DNA of 64,000 nucleotides from Sodiomyces alkalinus F11 (taxonomy: Eukaryota; Ascomycota; Sordariomycetes; Glomerellales; Plectosphaerellaceae), in assembly GCF_003711515.1 (NCBI RefSeq), contig NW_021167079.1:3317185-3381184 (forward strand), read 5' to 3'. The position numbers and the translations under genes are program-made. A model generated the notes under the pieces. It made no database searches. It saw only the letters and a program-made list of their open reading frames with translations, and was not told the DNA's origin. Positions 1 to 10,949 of the stretch are shown one piece after another. Within the stretch, counting starts at the first letter, position 1. Each line of letters opens with the position of its first letter.

Positions 1-1965
1 ATTAAGGGGTATAGTCGTAAACGTGTTAAATCTCGAGTCGGAAGACTCTAACGCTACCATTATTACTACGGACGAAGGCGAGGCTATCGTTATTACTACG
101 AGAGAGGCTACTATTATTACTACGGGCACTACTATAACTACGGATACTACTATTATTATAGGAGAATACTATACTACTGTTATTATTACGGGTAAAGGTA
201 AGGCTACCGCTATGACTACGGATACTAGTATTACTACGGATACTTTACGGTTTACCACTATAAGGTTTAAACTGTTTCCCACGCCTTTAATATCCCCGGA
301 AGATCCTACGCACCCGTTCCTTATAGCGTTAGCGGTAGTTCGGGGCGTAAAGGTAGAAGAAGATAATAACCACTAACTGGTAGCCGTGGATACACCTACG
401 GGGTACCTATTAGTCGTATACCTATTACCCACACGTCTATTACCCGCGCGTCTATCTATTACGAGAATTATTATAAGCCTCTATATAACTAAGAAAGTGC
501 AGAACGATAATATCTAAAAGGCGTTCTTTAACACTAGAAGGATTTATAACCCTACGCGTGTAAGGAAGTAAGCTATTAATAATAGTAATATTAGCGCTAT
601 AGGTCCCCCTCCCTCTAATACCTCCTAGCCGCTATCACGTCTAAAACCCGCGAGGATCTCCTGCCTTTACTAAACCACTACCGCGATATACGCCTTTACC
701 TATTATAGAAGCGGTGGTTATAGGCCGAGGGGGAATACCTTAAGGGCTACTAATAGGTAGGCTGCTAGTAAGAGGTAAATAGTAACTAGGCTAATAAGTA
801 ATAAGTCCTCGCATATAAATAGGTATACACCTATAAGTTTAATAAGGAGGGTATCCTCCTTATGTATAAGGGACGCCTTATAGTATAAGGGAATTAATAA
901 AAACGATTAGAAGCTGAAAATAACTCCGCCGCTATATTAGCCTTATAGTCCTTCTATATACTAATAGCTATTACCGCCCGATTTAACCTATAGATAAGGT
1001 AGTTTAACGCTATTAACACGTTCGTTAATACTAGCCTTAAAGAGGAAGTATTTATAAAGATACTATAAGGCTACGAAGTGCTAGATAAGGTCCTACTATT
1101 ACGGAAAGCCCACTTCGGTTTAAGGATATCGCTATTACTATAATAAGAGGAATTCAGCGGTACGCTGTAAAAGATAGAATATATGCCTATTCCTAATAAC
1201 CCCTATATTATAATCCGCGATAGTTTAATCGTATTATTTTACGTTAGCGATATCGGACTTATCTACTATAAAGATTATAAAACTAACGCCGATACCCTTA
1301 AGGCTACACTTAAGCGAAGCTATAGGTTATCTAGAGGCGATAAAATCCGTTAGTTCCTAGGAATTAAGGTCCTAAGAGATAGAGCTATACGTAGGTTATA
1401 GCTATTATAATCCTTTTATATAGAGAAGATCGCGGTTAAATGCTATACAGATATCATTTACCGAAAACCACTAAAGGTCCTATTATTAACTATAAAGCCT
1501 TTAATACTATATAATAGTATATGTACGTTAATTCCCGAGGTCCGCTAGTATTAGGGTATAATAGATTTAATCCTATATACCGCTATCGTGATAAGACCTA
1601 ATATCGCGTTCGCTTATTCGAAGCCTTCTTAATATAACGTTAACCCCTCCTCTAACTACCCTAAAAGGGTTTAATAAGTCCTGCTATTCCTATACTATAT
1701 AAGATACTATTACCTAGAATTCAGTAAGAATAGACTCTTCCTAACCGTAAACGACGCGTCCTTTAGGGATAACCTAGACCGTAAGAGTTTATAAGGATAT
1801 ACGATAAAGCTCTTTGGCGGCACTATTAACTAGAAGGCGGATAAATAACTAACGGTTATAACGTTGTTAATAGAGTCGGAACTGCTCGCTCTTATAGAGG
1901 CGGCTAAAAAGACGTTATTCGGTAGTCGGATATTAAGAGATTTAGAGCTTTAGTTAGATTAATAC
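1..1965 (+). pseudogene. copia Pol remnant: Thr-rich spacer, reverse transcriptase, RNase H
   Basis: Bases 23-376 read as a Thr/Ile-rich low-complexity linker between integrase and RT. From about 660 the frame, reading TAG/TAA as former CAG/CAA, gives copia RT and RNase H. The catalytic region around 1229-1250 reads FYVSDIGLIYYKD where the family has YVDD, so the active site is also changed by substitution. Further on, LFGGTINQKADKQ-like RNase H sequence is recognisable near 1812-1850. Dozens of in-frame stops, nearly all explained by CpA to TpA change, make it a RIP-killed pseudogene. The downstream reading is cut by the LINE insertion at about 1966. Confidence 0.8.
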
Positions 1966-4694
1966 TAATCGTTACCAGCGCGTATCGGGCCACTACCACG
2001 AAGGTAGTTAAGATAGAGGCGGGGTTCCCCCCTCTTGATTTATACTATAACGCCCTAACCGCGCGAGCGGTACTACGGGTAAAGGGCACCTAGATAGAGT
2101 AAGCGAAACTTTAGGTATAACGAGTAGCCGAAGCGGCTACGTAGCGTAGAAGACATAGGGGAGGGGTTAGGCCCTACTTAAGGTCTTAGGGGGTATAGAA
2201 GTAGGAAGTTAAGTCCTAGCTCCTTAGGAGGGAATTAGCCTAACGCCTCTAAGAGGAATAGGCGTACCGGTAAAAGTATACCTCGCTATGCTAATATAAT
2301 AGCGTGGCCGTAGCGTGGACGCCTTAATTCGACCGTATAGTGCTTAGGAAATATAAGGGCCTTATAAAACTATAGAGTTTTATCCTTACCTAGGTACGAA
2401 TAGAGAAGATAGGCCTTCGCCACTTCCTCTTTATAAAAGGCGTACCGGATACGGTAACACTATACTACCGGTACGCCGATAAAAGGCCGGAGATAGCGGA
2501 ATATATCGCGTTATAGTGCCGGGATATATTAGGGGAGATACCGGAGCGCCTCGCGGCCGATACGGGCGCGCGCCTATTAATAAAATAGGACTAGCTCCTA
2601 GCGCTCCGGAGTAAGGAGACCGCGGGGAAGGTCGCGAAATAATTCCTATAAACCGGACGCCTTCCGGACTTTAGACTAGCACGATAACTAATATTAGAGG
2701 GGTAGTAAAGCCCCCGCGGCGCTAAAACCTTAGATATATATATAGAGGAGGTATAGACGACTATAAAGATAAGTAAAGGGAGAGTATACTATTTATTAAT
2801 AGCCGTTATACGGCTATACTATAGCCGCGCTATTAGGGTACGCCTACTTACTCCTCTATATCGTTCTCTATATACTTATCGGAGTCGTTAGCGTTATCGG
2901 AGCTAATTACTCTACCGTCTACTAGGATAACCTTATCCTTATTAGCCTTATCCTTAGTAGTAGAGGTAGTAGGGTCTTTAGAGGAGGGGAGGGGGATACC
3001 TTATAATACGCGTTAGTAACAGGGTTAATACGGGGGAGGCGCGGGGTAACTTATAAGGTAAGCGAGGATAAGGTTTAATATCTCGCTATTACGAGTATAG
3101 CTACTACTATAACTCTAAGGGGGCGCGGCGGCGGGGGCGGCGACTATACTAATACTACTAGCCTGGTAAAGGGCGGCGCGGTATACCCGGAGAGTGCGGG
3201 TCTAATAGGTAGCCGCCTATTAATACTTACGGATATTCTACGATAGAATTAGTAATAAGGATATAACGTATACGGTATAACGGAGAAGGGGAAAACCTAT
3301 AAAGGGCGTCGGGGCGGCGTAGGCGGCGGCGGCGGCGGCGATAAGGGCGGTAACGGGGTTATTATGGGGGGGGGAACCTAATAAGAGGATTAGCAGAGCG
3401 AGGGTCTAGCGGGGGTATAGCGGGGATAAACTAGGGCGTAATAGCTAATACTACGGTTACTATTAATATACTTAATATAATAAGCGCCCGCTCCTAAATC
3501 GGGTTAGTAAAAGCGATATAATAGGGGCGTAGCGGAAGCGTAGCGGGAATATAACACGATTATTTACCGGGCGGATTTTAGTAAGGAGCTGCCTAATAAT
3601 TACGAGTAAGAGACACGATATAGGAGGTATATAGCGATAAGCGGATAATAGGGGCGGACTATACCGGGTTAGAATATAAAGTGGGGGCGTAGAGCGGGCG
3701 AGACGATAATAGAGCGGGGAACTTATAGTAGAAGGCTAAGGGGTAGCCGGCCCTTTACCCTTATAGGTGGTGGTACCGGCTCCTCCTTTAGTAATAAAGT
3801 TCTTATTACTAGGTATCTAAAAGGGTAGGGGAGTTAGATTAAGGCGGTTATTACGGGGGCGGAGCGGGGGCGGCGCGGGGATAGTATAACCCGGGACCCT
3901 ATTAGATCCCCTACTATATAGCCGAACGGTACTAGGGTATCCTATACGGGCATTCTAGGGCCGTACTTATACTATACCGACCACGTAAAACTTACCTTAA
4001 GAATAATGGCTTAAAGGAGGAAAAGAGGAAAGGAGGAAAAGAGGAAAGGAGGAAAAGAGAGGAAAAGAGGGAGGTTTATAAGAAAAGGGAGCGGTAGATT
4101 AGCCCTACGAGTCACTATACTTTCTAGGGAATAGTAGTTATGCCTGGCCTATACTATAGCGCTTACCCCGGAGAGCCTACGTAGCGCGAGTAAGGGGGGT
4201 ATATAACTAAATAAAGGCCGCTATAAATAGCAGGTATATAAAGGAGGTTTTAGAATAAATAATAAATAAAGGAAGGAGTAGGGGGGGGGGGGGGGGGTAG
4301 GCGCGCCCCCCTATAGAAGGGAGGGAGGGTATAAAGGGTGCCGCGGCGAGGTGAGAACCTCGCCGGATCCGGAATAACGGAATAAAGGAAAAGACGGCGG
4401 CGAGTAACCGTGGCGATAACGCACCGAGGGCGTATACGACCCGACACGGCACCTACTAAACTAACTAGCTAACCCTTATTAGCTATTAGCCCGGAGGTAA
4501 GATCCGTTTTTCGAATAGCGATAACAACGGGGCCGCGGAGCGATACCGTAGCGGCCACGTATAATAGAACTACTTATATAATAAGAGCGTAGGGGTTTTT
4601 ATCTATTAACGGTTTCCCCTTGAAAATTAGAGAAGGACTATTACCTAGGTAGCTAGCCTAGCTTAGCTAAGCGAGAGTAGAGTAATAAAAAATA
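1966..4694 (+). mobile_element. 5'-truncated Tad-like LINE fragment (copy A) inside copia 1
   Basis: Non-LTR insertion flanked by a duplicated target of about 10 bp, TAGATTAATA, seen just left of 1966 and just right of 4694. It ends on the right with a TAA-rich tail (GTAATAAAAAATAATAATAA), which sets plus orientation. Bases 2050-2700, with TAG/TAA read as Gln, look like the C-terminal domain of fungal Tad-clade ORF2: a TQVRIEKIGLRHFLF-like stretch, then a degraded Cys/His pair before LAADTGARLL and RLPDFRLARQL. The remaining 2 kb behaves as a long GC-rich 3' region, including a G homopolymer near 4280 and GGAGGAAAAGA repeats near 4015-4070. RIP-mutated. Confidence 0.7.
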
Positions 4695-6608
4695 ATAATA
4701 ATAATAGATTAATAATAACTATAGCTATATTATAATAATTAGTAGACTATTAACCTTATTAATAAGAAGGTATAATGCCTATAAATACGGCTACGGTATA
4801 TTAATATTTATAACTAATAAGCGTGCTAGTTAGCATAGTAAGGCCTTTTTAAGGTTATATACGTTAATACGAATAATATAATCGCGGACGGTTTAACGAA
4901 GGTTTTACCGGAAGTAGGGATTAAAAGATTATAATATTATTATTTATTACGCTATTCTCGCTTAGCTAACCTAGGCTAGCCACCTAGGTAATAGTCCTTC
5001 TCTAATTCTCGAGGGGAAACCGTTAATAGATAAAAACCCCTACGCTCTTATTATATAAGTAGTTCTATCGTGCGTGGCCGCTACGGTATCGCTCCGCGGC
5101 CACGTTTTTATCGCTATTCGAAAACCGGATCTTACCTCCGCGCTAGTAGCTAATAAGGGTTAGCTAGTTAGTTTAGTAGGTGCCGTGTCGGGTCGTATAC
5201 GCCCTCGGTGCGTTATCGCCACGGTTACTCGCCGCCGTCTTTTCCTTTATTCCGTTATTCCGGATCCGGCGAGGTTCTCACCTCGCCGCGGCACCCTTTA
5301 TACCCTCCCTCCCTTCTATAGGGGGGCGCGCCTACCCCCTCCCCCCCCCCCTACTCCTTCCTTTATTTATTATTTATTCTAAAACCTCCTTTATATACCT
5401 GCTATTTATAGCGGCCTTTATTTAGTTATATACCCCCCTTACTCGCGCTATATAGACTTTCTAGGGTAGGCGCTATAGTATAGGCCGGGCGTGGCTACCG
5501 TTCCCTAGAAGGTATAGTGACTCGTAGGGCTAATCTACCGCTCCCTTTTTCCTATAAACCTCCCTCTCTTCTTCTCTCTTTTCCTGCTTTCCTTTTTTCC
5601 CCTTTTAAGCTATCGTTTTTTAAGGTAAGCTTTTACGTAGTTAGTACGGTATAAGTATAGCCCTAGAACTCCTATTCAGGATCCCCTAATACTATTCGGC
5701 TATATAGTAAGGGATCTAACGGGGTCCTAGTTTATACTATCCCCGCGCTACCCCCGCTCCGCCCTAGTAACGCCCGCCTCGGTCTAACTCCCTTACCCCT
5801 TTAGATACCTAATAATAAAACCTCTATCGCTAAAGGGGGAGCCGGTGCCGGCGCCTATAAGGGTAAAGGGCCGGCTACTCCCTAGCCTTCTACTATAAGT
5901 TCCCCGCTCCGTTATCGTCGCGCCCGCTCTACGCCCCCGTTTTATATTCTAACCCGGTATAGGCCGCCCCTACCCTTACCGTCCGTTTATCGCCCTATAC
6001 TTTATATATTATATCTCTAGTATAAGATTACTAGGCTACTCCTTACCAAAACCCCCCTAGTATATAGTCCTATTATATTCCCGCTACTCCTTTACTCCGT
6101 ACTATATCTACTAACCCGACTTAGAAGCCGGCGCCCGCTACGTTAAATACGTTAACGGTAACTATAGTAGTAGCTACTACGCCCCGGTTTATCCCCGCTA
6201 CGCCCCTATTACGCCCTTACTCCGCTAATCCTCCTATTAGGTCCCCCCCCCCTATAATAACTCCGCTACCGCCCTTATCGCCGCCGCCGCTGCCGCCCGC
6301 ACCGCCCTAACGCTATTTATAGGTTTTCTCCTTTCTCCGTTATACCGTGTACGCTACGTTATCGTTATTAATCATATCGTAGAATATCCGTAAGTACCGC
6401 TAGGCCGCTACCCGCTAGACTTATACCCTCCGGGCGCACCGTGCCGCCCTTTGCCGGGCTAATAGTATTAGTATAGTCGCCGCCCCCGCCGCCGCGCCCC
6501 TATAGAGTTATAGTAGTAGCTACGCTCGTAACGGCGAGATATTAGAGCTTATCCTCGCCTACCTTATAAGTTGCCCCGCGCCTCCCCCGCGTTAACCCCG
6601 CCGCTAAT
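3030..6608. repeat. large interrupted palindrome made by LINE copies A and B
   Basis: Arms of about 1.65 kb (3030-4690 and 4934-6608) are inverted repeats of each other, separated by about 240 bp of copia sequence. Each arm keeps its own target duplication, so the palindrome came from two independent insertions in opposite orientation, not from one inverted duplication. Each arm carries a long G (or C) run, near 4280-4297 and 5335-5352. Confidence 0.75.
4934..6608 (-). mobile_element. second 5'-truncated LINE fragment (copy B), inverted relative to copy A
   Basis: Reverse copy of the 3' part of copy A: the matching part of A runs from about 3030 to 4690. It is flanked by the duplicated target AAAGATTATAATA (just before 4934 and at about 6609-6621). 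The reversed TAA-rich tail sits at the left end, so the element points to the minus strand. It is truncated at its 5' end exactly as target-primed reverse transcription would leave it and carries no coding sequence of its own. The short open frame 5180-5425 mirrors 4207-4452 of copy A and is a by-product of GC-rich sequence, not a gene. Confidence 0.7.
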
Positions 6609-6970
6609 ATAAAGATTATAATAATAACTTAATTTAACGGATTAAAAGGATTATATCGAGTAGTTAAAGTAACTATATAAGGAGATTAAACGCGCTAAAG
6701 CCGTCGCCGTAATAATAATAAAGGCCCTTAAGGGCGTAGTAGATCTAATAGATATATATCCTATAAAGTAAATCCGGCTAATTAGGATCAAGGAACTAAT
6801 TAATATAGAATTAAATTAAACGGTTACATAAGGCGGATTTAGATTCTTTTTATAAGGGTGTTTTCCCTTAACTATTAAGTTTATAATATAAATATTGAGA
6901 GCTTTTAGTTTAAACCGAAGCCTCTAATTAGTTAGTTAACCTAGGAAGACCCACCTTAATTAAGGGAGTA

Positions 6971-7245
6971 TATCGTATAGGTATATAGACTACGATATAG
7001 TCCTTAGGGGATCTATACCTAACTAAGGGCTTCGGATCTTAGGGACCTCGGGTATTAGGATATAATAAGGGCGGATACCGGGAAAGACCGGATAGAATCC
7101 AAATAATATAGTACCTATAATAGAGTCTTCACCACCTAAATTAAGGGCATAAAAGACTTATACAGATATAACTCAATATAATACATATACACGAGATTTC
7201 TGCTCTATTAAGTTAATTATATATATGCTATTTCAATATACGATA
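6971..7245 (+). repeat. 3' LTR of copia element 1
   Basis: Starts TATCGTATAGG (a RIP form of TGTCGTATAGG) and ends ATATACGATA (a RIP form of a CGACA end). It matches the LTRs at 10646-10907 and 16689-16950 in reverse orientation, with about 13 extra bases near 7045. The last 100 bases, next to the ATG9 island, retain CpA (ACACGAG, TCTGCTC), unlike the rest of the element. Confidence 0.85.
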
Positions 7246-7514
7246 GTTATGCTGTAATTAATGTGGTACATAAGAAACTAGTAGATTAATTGAAAAGAGA
7301 GATTATATCTGTGTGTTTGGGTACTTAATTGTATATATAAAATAGGTTAGTACTTACGTAGCTTATCATGCTTGGCGGGCCCCACCGTTTTACTAGCAAA
7401 ATAGCCATCTGTACTGGCTCCCTAGTAGGGCCCTTAATGTACTACATAATACTCAATAGCTAATACGAGACAAATTGACATTCTAACGGTTTCCAAGTCA
7501 ACAGCCAATCCATT
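7246..7514. other. ATG9 3' flank
   Basis: Normal dinucleotide composition returns here directly after the copia LTR. It holds the 3' untranslated and downstream sequence of ATG9. No further gene was recognised. Confidence 0.5.
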
Positions 7515-10411
7515 CTACGTTACCCCCCCTAATCGATTGTCTCGCTGGGCTTGTTGAAGCTGATGTATCAGCCCGAGAACTCCAGTATCCTGGCCAAGAG
7601 ACTCGATTCCACTGTTCTCTCGGCTCACGGTTTTGGAGGGTGAAGTCTGCCATACTGACTCTCCAAGCGTTGCCTCACACTCGAAGACACCTCCAGCTTC
7701 GTCTCCGTGGTGCTGGGTCTGCACTTGGACGTCGTTTCTACTTTCAGTTGCTTCCTCTACGATTCCCCTACCCGAGGAACCGCCAGGAAATGCCGCACGA
7801 CTTCGAGCGGAATACATGGTATGACCATCGATACCTGCCGCATGTGGCTGGTGGTGTGGATCAAGAAGCACAGAGGCCATTGGAGACAACGTCATAGATG
7901 GTCCTGACCTTGGCACTCTGGCCAGTTGACCACGATCCCCCGTGACTCCCCGGGCACGTGGGCGTCTCTCCATTCCTGAGCCCTGAATGCCCGCCGAGAG
8001 CGTGGGAGGGTTGACTTCTGAGAACGCGGGCGGCGGGTGAAACTGTTGCCGTACGGCGGGAGGAACATGCCCTCCCGGTAAGCTCGTCTTGGGATTGACC
8101 ATGTAGTTCTCCAGGAAGCCGTAGTACGAGGCGGCCATCTTCCCATGTTTCGCCGAGTAGTAATCTTCCCGCACATCCCCCTTATCTAACCGTTGCTTGC
8201 CTGCCCCGGAGCCTTGTTTGAAATCGAACTCGGCGAAAGAACAGACATAGCCGAGTCCGTCAACATGAATTGTAAATTCCCTGAAGAAATCAATGATTTG
8301 GTCGCTGCTTTTGGGCGCAGAAAAGAGAAGCACCATCGAGGCAAGGAATATGCCCGTGATTTCCTCCAGCAGAATCACCACCTTAAGCTTGTAGAGCTGC
8401 GAAAATTCCTGCTTCACATCAAAGCTATGAAGCTTGTCGTGCCAATGATCCGGCATGTAGTGGGTAAAGTCGAGAACAGCTTTGAGCGCGTACTCTGGAT
8501 CGAAAACAGTAGTCTCTTCCGGTATCATACCCCGGGCCAGAGCCCACACAGTACCAAAGACGCCGATGTAAAAGAGGGCAGTTCGATCCTTGGTGATCTC
8601 AAAGCCGAGAAAAAGCTCGTTGTCGAGGAAGGAAGCGACTGTGAGGACAAAAACGATGGCACCCGACATAAGCATGACTGATCGAGCAAATTGCTCAGTG
8701 AGCCGTTTAGGGAACTGGTCAATGTAGCGGCTGGCAAATGGATATGACATGTTGACTCGCTCCTGAAAAAGATGAGGCAGTTCGTTGAATTCCCGAAATT
8801 TCCACCGAGCCAAGGCAGTGTATCGCCTGTCGCTCAAAGTCGCCGAATTCTTCCTGTATTCCTATTGCCAGTTTCAGCACATGTGTATACGGAGCCAAGC
8901 GAGAGACTTTGACAGACATTGTAGTAGTTCAGAAAATGAATAAAAGTTTGGTAGCCAATCCAGAAGGGAGTGCACAGAAGGTTGAGAATCCCCGCGGCAA
9001 TGAATCGCTCACGCAACTTGCGGCTCAACAGGCTCCGGCGACTGGACTTGAGAAACTCCTGGTTTACCTGACCACTGCGATCAAAGACAAAGTCTATGAT
9101 GCTGAAATAGATCCACCATTGAAGGGTTCCAGAGAAGAACTGGCGTTTTGGCATGAACGGTATTGGAAGAGTCATGTCCAAGATATCCTTGTTGATCATG
9201 GCGATGAAGTAATTGTCTTTCCGCATCAGCCGGCTAGCAATGTCCACAGCATCAAGCCGTTCCTTGGAGTGTGTGCGAAGCCACTGTCGTTGCACCGGCG
9301 TCATGTTAAGGGCAGTGCTTGGGTTCGCATCTCGAAGAGCCATGATTCGCGCAACCACATCTTGCCAAGAAACTGTCTGCATGTCCTGCTCGGGAATTTC
9401 GAGCAAATAAGTGTAGAAGTCTCGTATGTTCAGCAGGCGCCGCGTGTCGACTGTGAACTGAACCATCTTCCAGATGAAATAGAACACGAAGAGCCAGAGG
9501 CCGAGGTTCCAGTACCAGGACATGGCCTTAGTACATTGCGGAATTACGACATCCGACAACGCTTTGCTTCGAGGCACTAGACCATAATCTATGCATTGTG
9601 TCAAGAAAGTCAGGAATACTGCGAGGAAGGTCGATTGCCTGTGCCTTGATTAGAGGACGAGCACCTCTCATCGTTCATCTTGGGGGAAAAGGATCTATAC
9701 GTACACCAGGTGCAAGACTCTTTCACAAATAATGCACCGGAAGCCACTGCCGAGGAAATATTCGTAAACGTCCTTCATAAAGAAGTCAAGGTTCGAAACG
9801 TTGGTCCATCTCCACAAGGCCTTTTCTCTCGCATGACTAGTGACTCCGCGACCAATATTATAAGATGCATTTGACTTGACGGAATGTAATGGAACGTCAT
9901 GGTGCAAGCCCTGCTGAGCTTCTTGGGTTGGTTCCCAACGAGCACGAGACTTATGTGATAGGCGGCCAGGCAGAGTATCGTAATACTTTCCCGGGCGAAA
10001 CTGCTTTTGTCCTATCGGTGCATTAGGCTGCTGTTCGTTGCCATGACGTTCAACCAACAGCGACGCCGGAACATCATTATCCCCATCGTTATCTTTATCT
10101 GGGTTCATCCAATTTGGGGCCCGGTTCACGCCATATGCTCCACGGTCATCTTCTTGTTGCGAGACTCCGCGAGTTGCTCTCGTTACGTTTGCTGTGACAG
10201 CAAAGGCAGTGTGGCTATTGTCGGAATCAAGGTGTTTGAGATGATCCAGGTCCTGGTCGTGGAATTCTTCGTTCCAGTTTTCTTCGTCTACCCTTGCGCC
10301 ATACTCGCCGCCGGTGGGGGTATCGTTATCTCTCTGTCCCCTCAACTCCTCGTAAAAGGGCCTTGTTTCCGTCGGAGAGGATAAAAACCGAGAGTGGCCA
10401 TTCGAAGTCAT
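7515..10411 (-). CDS. ATG9: Autophagy-related protein 9 (Atg9), phospholipid scramblase
   Basis: Multispanning membrane protein of Atg9 vesicles; in the family it scrambles phospholipids and works with Atg2 to expand the phagophore. Exons are 10411-9705, 9638-8918 and 8861-7515, giving 924 residues, a usual fungal length. Intron 1 (9639-9704, 66 bp) is GTACGT...CACAG; intron 2 (8862-8917, 56 bp) is GTCTGT...CAATAG with CTGAA before the acceptor. Splicing restores LNYYN-EYRKNSATL and TFLTQCIDYG, both diagnostic. The core runs from LWRWTNVSNLD (about residue 205) through hydrophobic helices (for example residues 275-298) to YYGFLENYM (about 724). Both tails are low-complexity. The start at MTSNGHSRFL was preferred to an ATG 13 codons upstream because family members begin MTSN. 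The sequence is free of RIP although copia LTRs lie on both sides. Confidence 0.95.
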
Positions 10412-10640
10412 GGCAATTTGTCTGCGAGTGGCCCGAAATTCTGGGAGCACTTGGAAGGAGACCTGATGGTCATGACCGGGTAGCTAAAGCTTAATAGCAC
10501 GAGGAACGGTAGCTGTGGCCGCGGCTTCGATGTTGAGGTCAACCTCGTCAGTGGAGGGCAGGTGGGATGTATTGGGAGTGATGGGTGGTCACCAGTTCCG
10601 TCCACATGCACGAGTCCTCCCCGTGTTGAGAGGTGAGCTT
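10412..10640 (-). promoter_or_regulatory. ATG9 5' flank, truncated by a copia insertion
   Basis: Only 229 bases of normal-composition sequence separate the ATG9 start from the GGTAC target duplication of the copia element inserted upstream. Any control elements further out were displaced by 6.3 kb and now lie beyond 16955. No specific transcription-factor site is asserted. Confidence 0.4.
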
Positions 10641-10645
10641 GGTAC

Positions 10646-10907
10646 TGTCGCACGTCAAATAGCACTTATATAATTAACTTAGTAGAGCAGAAATCTCGTG
10701 TGTGTGTATTATGTTAAGTTATATCTGTGAGAGTCTCTTATGCCCTTAATTTAGGTGGTGAAGACTCTGTTATGGGTACTATATTATTTAGATCCTATCC
10801 GGTCTTTTCCGGTATCCGCCCCTATTATATCCGAAGCCCTTAGTTATAGCGTGGATCCCCCCTGGATCCCTTATAGACTATATCGTAGTCCGTGTGCCTA
10901 TACGATA
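10646..10907 (-). repeat. 3' LTR of copia element 2 (ATG9-proximal)
   Basis: 262 bp, TGTCGCACG...TACGATA on the plus strand. The first 115 bases, adjoining ATG9, keep many TpG/CpA steps (GTGTGTGTGTATTATG). The corresponding part of the other LTR reads ATGTATATATATTATA. Confidence 0.9.
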
Positions 10908-10949
10908 CACCCTCTTAGTTAAGGTGGGTCTTCCTAGGTTAACTAACTA

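Larger units (their letters stand above)
1..7245 (+). mobile_element. Ty1/copia LTR retrotransposon 1, RIP-degraded, left end outside window
   Basis: Plus-strand copia element whose 5' part lies left of the window. Base 35 onward matches, in reverse, the segment just left of 13445 in the complete copia element at 10646-16950, and the match continues through RT and RNase H to the 3' LTR at 6971-7245. It is interrupted twice by LINE fragments (about 1966-4694 and 4934-6608). The segment between them (about 4696-4921) and the segment after them are original copia sequence. CpA and TpG are nearly absent and glutamine codons appear as stops, so it cannot encode protein. The left target duplication cannot be checked. 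Confidence 0.85.

Noticed and set aside
4207..5425. Identical 81-codon frames at 4207-4452 (minus) and 5180-5425 (plus) as a duplicated gene
   Set aside because: They lie in the noncoding, GC-rich 3' region of two LINE copies and are mirror images because the copies are inverted. There is no domain, and a frame overlaps in the other register.
8193..9580. Plus-strand frames at 8193-8681 and 8909-9580 as genes
   Set aside because: They are antisense shadows of ATG9 exons 2 and 3.
7515..10450. ATG9 as a frameshifted pseudogene split over three frames
   Set aside because: Both breaks have GT...AG boundaries with branch-like sequences. Splicing restores conserved Atg9 sequence with the expected spacing, and no RIP changes are present.
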